Positions 59,832 through 64,000 of a stretch of 64,000 nucleotides of DNA are shown here, piece after piece (position 1 is the stretch's first letter; each line of letters begins with the position of its first letter). This DNA comes from VAZQ01 sp035293945. Lineage in GTDB: Bacteria; Pseudomonadota; Alphaproteobacteria; Rhizobiales; Xanthobacteraceae. Under the pieces are notes generated by a model. The model did not search any database, had not been told where the DNA came from, and saw only the letters and a list, made by a program, of their open reading frames with translations. The position numbers were made by a program, and so were the translations under genes. The DNA lies in assembly GCA_035293945.1 (NCBI GenBank), contig DATGLV010000024.1, forward strand, positions 372,001 through 436,000, given 5' to 3'.

Positions 59832-60310
59832 TGTATTCGAGAACCATCGCGCGAATTGAAAAGCTGGAAAAGGCTTCGTGGTTCTCACGCATCGGCGTCG
59901 CGGCCGGGGCGTCGGTCGCAGCCGTCTCATCCTGGCCAGAGGCGATTACTTGTTGCGATACAAAAGAGTGGACGGACCTGCGGCAGGAGATGCTCAATCA
60001 GTATGGCGTCTATATCCACCAGCACCATCGAGAGCGGTTGCAGGATTGGAATGAACGAATTCAGGCGATCAAGAAGCTTACGGAGCCGCTGGTCGAGCGC
60101 AAGACTGCCCCGGTCATTCGCGAGAACGCCCTTCCGGATATATTTAGGACCCGCGTTCGCTTTGACGTGGCTATTTTCTGCATGGAAGCCGAATACGACG
60201 ACATTTGTCCGCCTGGCTTTTTTACGCGGCTCGGCTCGTGGTATCTGGACGGACATTTTCCTTGCGGCTGGTGGGGGCTGTTTCCGGAAGGAAAGCTGAT
60301 TGTTTATTGA
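59831..60310 (+). CDS. Candidate immunity protein
   Basis: This 159-residue protein overlaps the upstream stop codon by one nt (TGATG), so it is translationally coupled to the toxin. A weakly hydrophobic stretch (SRIGVAAGASVAAVSSWPEA) is followed by a helical middle part. The C-terminus is aromatic and Cys-containing (FCMEAEYDDICPPGF, HFPCGWWGLFPEG). I do not recognise the family. Its base composition is lower in GC than the flanking chromosomal genes. The immunity role is inferred only from position and size. Confidence 0.62.
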   Translation: MYSRTIARIEKLEKASWFSRIGVAAGASVAAVSSWPEAITCCDTKEWTDLRQEMLNQYGVYIHQHHRERLQDWNERIQAIKKLTEPLVERKTAPVIRENALPDIFRTRVRFDVAIFCMEAEYDDICPPGFFTRLGSWYLDGHFPCGWWGLFPEGKLIVY

Positions 60311-60373
60311 TCTGAGACGGTCAGAACACAGCCAGATGACCTTCAAAGTTCCTTGGAATATACCTGCCGAGGA

Positions 60374-60440
60374 CCTCATGGTGAGGAGCCGCGCTTCGTT
60401 ACGTTAGCGCGGCGTCTTGAACGATAAGCGCGTTTACGCG
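60374..60440. repeat. REP-like element of the CCTCAT-GGTGAGGAG type
   Basis: CCTCATGGTGAGGAGCCGCG, a short loop, then GCGCGGCGTCTTGAACGAT. It resembles the ends of the GIY-YIG element at 34.3 kb (CCTCATCCTGAGGAG) but has no nuclease gene with it. Further short palindromes follow to about 60500. Confidence 0.65.
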
Positions 60441-60585
60441 CGTCTTTGACGCTGCGATGGCCGCAAGCTCGAAGCTTGCATACATCTTTCGAGACGCCCC
60501 CTCCCTTTATCCCTCCCCCGCAAGCGGAGGAGGGTAGGGAGGGGGCTCCTCCGCGATGAGGCTCCTGCTTCCGATTGCGGCAAGC

Positions 60586-61320
60586 TCAGACCGCGGCGCG
60601 GGCGAACAAATAAATCCCGAGCGCCAACAGACCCAACAAGAAAACGCGACGGAAGGTGGCCGGATGCAGGCGCAGCCTCAAAGTTTGCCCGAGCCACATG
60701 CCGAGGCAGGCGACCGCCAGCGCCGCGATCGACGCTGGGCCGAGCGAGAGGTTGAGCGCCGACACCATGGCGAGATTGATCGCCAGCGCGAGCGAGGAAA
60801 CCGTGAACGAGAGCCCGAGCGCCTGCACCAGGTCTTCCTTCTCGAGCCCGATCGCCTGCAGATAGATCACCGCCGGCATGGCGAACACGCCCGTTGCGGC
60901 CGCGACCAGCCCCGTGATGACGCCGACCAGCGGTCCGAGCCAGCGCTCCTGCGCCGCGTCGACCTTGATGTGAAATGAGGCGAGCGCAGTCAGGGCATAG
61001 ATTGCGAGCGCGACACCAAGCAGCGCCGAAGCGTAATGCGCCTGGACGAGCCAGCCGGCACCCGCCAGCGTGCCGCAGACCGCGGCCAGCAAGGTTGGCC
61101 ACAGGCGCGCGGCCACGGGCTTGAGGCTGGGTCCGGCCGCCATCTGCCAGACATTGGTGGCGACCGTCGGCAGGATCAGGAGCGAGGCGGCATCGGCGGG
61201 GCGCATTACCAGCGCCAGCAGTCCCATGGCGATTGCCGGCAGGCCGAGCCCGACCACGCCTTTGACAAAGCCGGCGACTATGAAAATGGCGGCGATGAAG
61301 AAGAGGGTGAGCACATCCAT
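60586..61320 (-). CDS. TauE/SafE (TSUP)-family membrane transporter
   Basis: This 244-residue inner-membrane protein has about seven or eight helices. FIVAGFVKGVVGLGLPAIAM near the N-terminus and GVITGLVAAATGVFAMPAVI in the second half are the paired TSUP motifs. ATG 61320 is chosen because it begins the first helix; the longer upstream frame runs through a REP element. It is distinct from the TSUP protein at 41792. A piece of a related gene survives at 57852-57935. Substrate unknown. Confidence 0.88.
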   Translation of the reverse strand: MDVLTLFFIAAIFIVAGFVKGVVGLGLPAIAMGLLALVMRPADAASLLILPTVATNVWQMAAGPSLKPVAARLWPTLLAAVCGTLAGAGWLVQAHYASALLGVALAIYALTALASFHIKVDAAQERWLGPLVGVITGLVAAATGVFAMPAVIYLQAIGLEKEDLVQALGLSFTVSSLALAINLAMVSALNLSLGPASIAALAVACLGMWLGQTLRLRLHPATFRRVFLLGLLALGIYLFARAAV

Positions 61321-61466
61321 GAGAGGGAAAGTGAGTCGTGGAGCGCGGCGGCGCAATGCGCAAGTGAAGTAGCCTGATTTCGCGCCTCGCGAAGGCCGCG
61401 CAGCGACGAGCAGGTATGCAGTAACACCCACCCACCGGTCGTCCGCGCGAAACGTGTAGAAACTCG

Positions 61467-61607
61467 GTCGCTCCTGCGAAAGCAGGAGCCCATACGTCTG
61501 TGCGCTATCATGTCCCGCCGAGGGCAATGGGTCCGGCGTCTCGCTGCGCTCGCCCTGGAAGACACGTCTGGGAGTGGGTGCCTTCTTTCGCAGGAACGCC
61601 CCGTGTG
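61467..61607. repeat. REP-like paired palindrome
   Basis: GTCGCTCCTGCGAAAGCAGG and a later CCTTCTTTCGCAGGAACG lie between the TSUP and S24-repressor genes. Its left part nearly duplicates 10032-10075. Confidence 0.75.
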
Positions 61608-61613
61608 GGCACT

Positions 61614-62261
61614 TCAGCGCCGCGAATATTTGCCGATCACGCGATGCGCCCATTGCCACTCGCGGCGCGGCAGCGTGAAGTCCTTTGCGGCACCTTCGGG
61701 CGGGTTGTGCTGGCTCAGGAACCATTTGTCGGCGGTGGCGCGGCGCAGGAACTTGATGGTGGCGCGCGCTTCGCCGGCTTTCTCGGCATAGAAGATGTAG
61801 ACCTCACCTTGGATCACCGGCAGATGCGGGTCGACCAGCGCCGTATCACCCTGCCGGTATTCGGGCTCCATCGAGGTGCCGGTGATGAGCAGACCATAGG
61901 AATCGCGCACGTGGATGAGCGGGGCAGGGCGCGCCATGAAGTCGACGGCCTCGTGCGACACGATGATCTGTCCCGGCCCGCCTTCGGCCGAGGCGTGCAC
62001 CGGGAAATTCCGCTCACCCAGGATGCGCGCGGGCGGCATCAGCTCGGTGGCGGGCGAGCTGTCCCGGCCAAGCGAGAGATCGAGCTCCACGAGCGGGATC
62101 GACAGCACCTGCGCGATCTTGGGAAGGAACTTGGAATGCCGGCTGTCGCCGGCCTCGATCTTTTTGATCGCCGGCTGCGAAATGCCGACCCGGTTGCCGA
62201 GCTGCGCCTGCGACCAGCCGAGCTGCTCGCGCCGGCGGCGGATGATCTCGCCTGGTTCCAT
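61614..62261 (-). CDS. XRE-type repressor with S24 peptidase domain (CI-like)
   Basis: This 215-residue transcription regulator resembles phage CI repressors. The N-terminal helix-turn-helix is at about residues 5-60 (LGWSQAQLGNRVGISQPAIK). The C-terminal S24 domain has the catalytic serine in GTSMEPEYRQGD (near 129) and lysine in TIKFLRR (near 169). The expected Ala-Gly cleavage pair is not evident (ASAEGGPG). It diverges from a GcrA-like gene. Repeated ATAAC half-sites fill the space between, so autoregulation and control of the divergent promoter are likely. Confidence 0.87.
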   Translation of the reverse strand: MEPGEIIRRRREQLGWSQAQLGNRVGISQPAIKKIEAGDSRHSKFLPKIAQVLSIPLVELDLSLGRDSSPATELMPPARILGERNFPVHASAEGGPGQIIVSHEAVDFMARPAPLIHVRDSYGLLITGTSMEPEYRQGDTALVDPHLPVIQGEVYIFYAEKAGEARATIKFLRRATADKWFLSQHNPPEGAAKDFTLPRREWQWAHRVIGKYSRR

Positions 62262-62318
62262 GCAAGGTTCTTTCCAACGGGTCCTGAGGGTGGCGCAACG
62301 CTGACCTTAGCGGCGGCC

Positions 62319-62378
62319 ATAACCGCGGTCAATAACCTGTATTGACGTTTCGATAACGGAAGTTATCATTACGGTTAT
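62319..62378. promoter_or_regulatory. Operator region with ATAAC/GTTAT half-sites
   Basis: ATAACC occurs at 62319 and 62332, GATAAC-GGAA-GTTATC at 62352-62367, and GGTTAT at 62373. The central palindrome is perfect. Spacing fits several dimer sites for the adjacent S24 repressor. Confidence 0.65.
62342..62369 (+). promoter_or_regulatory. Sigma70-type promoter for the GcrA-like gene
   Basis: TTGACG (62342-62347) and TATCAT (62364-62369) are separated by 16 bp. The palindromic operator overlaps the spacer and the -10, so bound repressor would exclude RNA polymerase. A leader of about 190 nt to ATG 62566 follows. Confidence 0.6.
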
Positions 62379-62565
62379 GAGAGTCGAAGCCATGCTTGCG
62401 CGTCCGCCGCCTTGAGCCGCTCGTCCGGCTTTACGCCCTTCCAAGAACAGTCCGTCGCGCCGTCCCCTCCCGCGCCAGCGACGGACCGGCGCGGCTCCCG
62501 GTCTGCTCTCCGGCCGGTGAGCCGCGCCACGCCCTTTGCAGATTCAAGCCCGAAGAGGTTGTGCA

Positions 62566-63225
62566 ATGACCGAGGCAGATGACATCCCAATCTTGCAGGA
62601 TCAGAGCCCGCCCCCTGGCGATGCCGCGGTCAAGCGCGCCCGCTTTGCGTGGAGTGCAGCCCACATCGCACTCGTGCGGCAGCGCTGGAGCGAAGGCGCG
62701 AGCGCCGCCTCGATCGCCAAGGAGCTGGGCGAAGCTGTGTCGCGGTGCGCGGTGCTCGGCAAGATTCATCGCCTCAAGCTCGCCCAGCCTGAATTCAAGC
62801 AGCGGCATCCGCGCAAGGAAACGGCGGTGCTCAAGCGTAAGCGGGCGCCGCGGCCGGCGCGGGCGCGCGCCGTTCGTGCCCCGAGCGCGCTGATGGCCGC
62901 ATTCCAGGCCCTGGGCCTCGGCAAGGGGTTATCGCAGGTCGATCTCGGCGGCCTGCATCAGCACGCCGGCAAGGCCTTCGGCCCCGCATGCGGCCTCATG
63001 GATCTCGATGCCGCCACCTGCCGTTGGCCGCTCGGCGAGCCGAATCAATCCGATTTTGTGTTCTGCGGCGCCGCACCGTTCCGGCGCTATCCGTATTGCT
63101 TGGTCCACTGCCTCATCGCCTATCGGCCCGATGCTGCGGACGATAAGGTGAGCGCGACACAAGCGCCGATGCGTCCCGCCGTCGCGCCGCAGAGCTGCGA
63201 TGAGAGCCGCCGCCGGGCGGCGTGA
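62566..63225 (+). CDS. GcrA-family regulator (prophage-type paralog)
   Basis: This 219-residue protein is related to the GcrA cell-cycle regulator, a sigma70 cofactor that senses methylated DNA. The N-terminal domain FAWSAAHIALVRQRWSEGAS through LGKIHRLKL (about 26-75) is the GcrA helix-turn-helix. The C-terminal CRWPLGEPNQSDFVFCG and YPYCLVHCLIAY repeat the GcrA Cys pattern. A basic linker joins them. AGAGG lies 7 nt before ATG 62566. Its place between a CI-like repressor and a YdaU gene suggests a phage copy rather than the housekeeping one. Confidence 0.82.
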   Translation: MTEADDIPILQDQSPPPGDAAVKRARFAWSAAHIALVRQRWSEGASAASIAKELGEAVSRCAVLGKIHRLKLAQPEFKQRHPRKETAVLKRKRAPRPARARAVRAPSALMAAFQALGLGKGLSQVDLGGLHQHAGKAFGPACGLMDLDAATCRWPLGEPNQSDFVFCGAAPFRRYPYCLVHCLIAYRPDAADDKVSATQAPMRPAVAPQSCDESRRRAA

Positions 63226-63252
63226 ATCTTTCCATATCGCCAGGGAACAAGC

Positions 63253-63915
63253 ATGGGCCGCGCCTGGATGCCGCTCTATGTCGGCGACTATCTGCGCGAT
63301 ACGCGCGATCTCAATACGCTGCAGCACGGCGCGTATCTCCTTTTGATCATGCATTATTGGCAGCACGACGCGCTGCCGACCGACGATGCGCGCCTGGCCG
63401 CGATCGCCGGCCTTTCGGTCGCACAGTGGCGGCGCATCCGCGCGGCGATCGAGGCCAAGTTCGGCGAGGGCTGGAGGCACAAGCGCATCGATGCGGAAAT
63501 CGCCAAGGTCGATCGCGCCCTGTTGCAGCGGCGCCTGGCCGGCCGGAACGGCGGGATCAAGTCGGGGATCGCGCGCGCCGTTCTCCAAGGCGAGGCGATC
63601 CTGCGGGCGGAAGCGGAGGAGAAGCGGTCGCTGGCGCGGCGCTCAAGCGGCCGGCAAGCGCAAGGTCAGGAAACCGCGAAGCCGCCGCCAACCAATCACA
63701 ATCACAGATTCGAATCTTCTCTTTCTTCTCTTTCTTCTCCTTCGTCCGGCGCGGCGCCGGCGCCGTCGGACCAAAGCTCCGCGCCCGCAAAGCCCGCAAG
63801 CGCGTGGTCGCGACGGGAGCTCGATGCCTTGTTTGCCCGGCGCAGCGCCGCCGAGAGCGGAGCGCCGAGCACGGCGCTGCCCGAAGCGCGCGAAAACAAC
63901 CAGACAGGAGATTGA
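63253..63915 (+). CDS. YdaU-family (DUF1376) protein
   Basis: This 220-residue protein is typical of prophage replication regions. The N-terminal 90 residues (WMPLYVGDYLRDTRDLNTLQ, HGAYLLLIMHYW, DDARLAAIAGL) are the DUF1376 domain. The rest is charged and low-complexity, with a Ser-rich run (SSLSSLSSPSS) encoded by a CT-rich microsatellite. AGGGA lies before ATG 63253. Spacing to the next gene is 4 nt, so they form one operon. A role in phage DNA replication is inferred from family context. Confidence 0.82.
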   Translation: MGRAWMPLYVGDYLRDTRDLNTLQHGAYLLLIMHYWQHDALPTDDARLAAIAGLSVAQWRRIRAAIEAKFGEGWRHKRIDAEIAKVDRALLQRRLAGRNGGIKSGIARAVLQGEAILRAEAEEKRSLARRSSGRQAQGQETAKPPPTNHNHRFESSLSSLSSPSSGAAPAPSDQSSAPAKPASAWSRRELDALFARRSAAESGAPSTALPEARENNQTGD

Positions 63916-63919
63916 TCGC

Positions 63920-64000
63920 ATGGTCCGCCGCGGACGCAAACGCAAGATCGGCCTTCGCCATCCCGGCGGCACGCTGGTGCAACGGGGGGAGCTCGAGGCC
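63920..64000 (+). CDS. Start of a gene cut by the window end
   Basis: An AGGAG ribosome-binding site precedes ATG 63920, 4 nt after the YdaU stop. The first 27 residues (MVRRGRKRKIGLRHPGGTLV and onward) are very basic. The frame is open to the last base. The product cannot be identified from this fragment. Confidence 0.6.
   Translation, partial: MVRRGRKRKIGLRHPGGTLVQRGELEA

Overview
The window is high-GC DNA from an alphaproteobacterium, most likely in the Bradyrhizobium/Xanthobacteraceae part of the Hyphomicrobiales. That placement is an inference from the hopanoid gene order (hpnB, then hpnC-hpnD-hpnE-shc), a GcrA-family regulator, several Bug/TctC solute-binding proteins, an LTXXQ-family protein, and dense palindromic intergenic repeats of the rhizobial type.

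Layout. 0-7.6 kb: hopanoid/squalene synthesis, with an FPP synthase (ispA) divergent from the hpn genes; together they run from FPP to hopene. 7.7-16.5 kb: three solute-binding proteins, an SDR oxidoreductase, a GT-C membrane glycosyltransferase carrying an in-frame repeat insertion, and a pair of dihydrodipicolinate-synthase-family paralogs, one of which has lost its Schiff-base lysine. 16.7-28.4 kb: exported proteins (LTXXQ, three NHL/PAL-like beta-propellers, two lectin-like paralogs), an FAD monooxygenase, a strong small-RNA candidate and a GT22-type mannosyltransferase. 28.7-38.9 kb: a GGDEF-EAL protein, a gluconate-dehydrogenase-like pair (Tat-exported subunit plus GMC flavoprotein), a 429-bp GIY-YIG element with 50-bp inverted ends, a fused cytochrome/Vgb-like propeller, and tRNA-Gln whose CCA directly abuts the ATG of a Tat-exported intradiol-dioxygenase-like gene. 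39-47.6 kb: a secreted unknown, a fatty acid desaturase, a TSUP transporter, a TctC protein, a methyltransferase and a PQQ-dependent alcohol dehydrogenase.

47.7-60.5 kb looks accessory. It holds two related small secreted proteins, long gene-poor stretches with repeated segments and gene remnants, a 1951-residue repetitive surface protein, a GFA-family protein, and a candidate polymorphic toxin with an overlapping downstream gene that is a candidate immunity protein. Three copies of a roughly 108-bp terminator-bearing repeat bracket the large protein and the toxin pair. 60.6-64 kb: a second TSUP transporter followed by what looks like a prophage edge: an XRE/S24 repressor divergent from a GcrA-like gene, a YdaU (DUF1376) protein, and a gene cut by the window end.

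Three points deserve most attention. First, the GIY-YIG unit has inverted ends whose differences are compensatory within a hairpin, as expected for a structure-recognised mobile element. Second, an ATAAC-N4-GTTAT operator sits inside a promoter beside the S24 repressor and again inside a promoter 15 kb away. Third, the tRNA-Gln/dioxygenase junction would give a leaderless mRNA after tRNA 3' processing. All calls come from reading the sequence; no database searches were possible.
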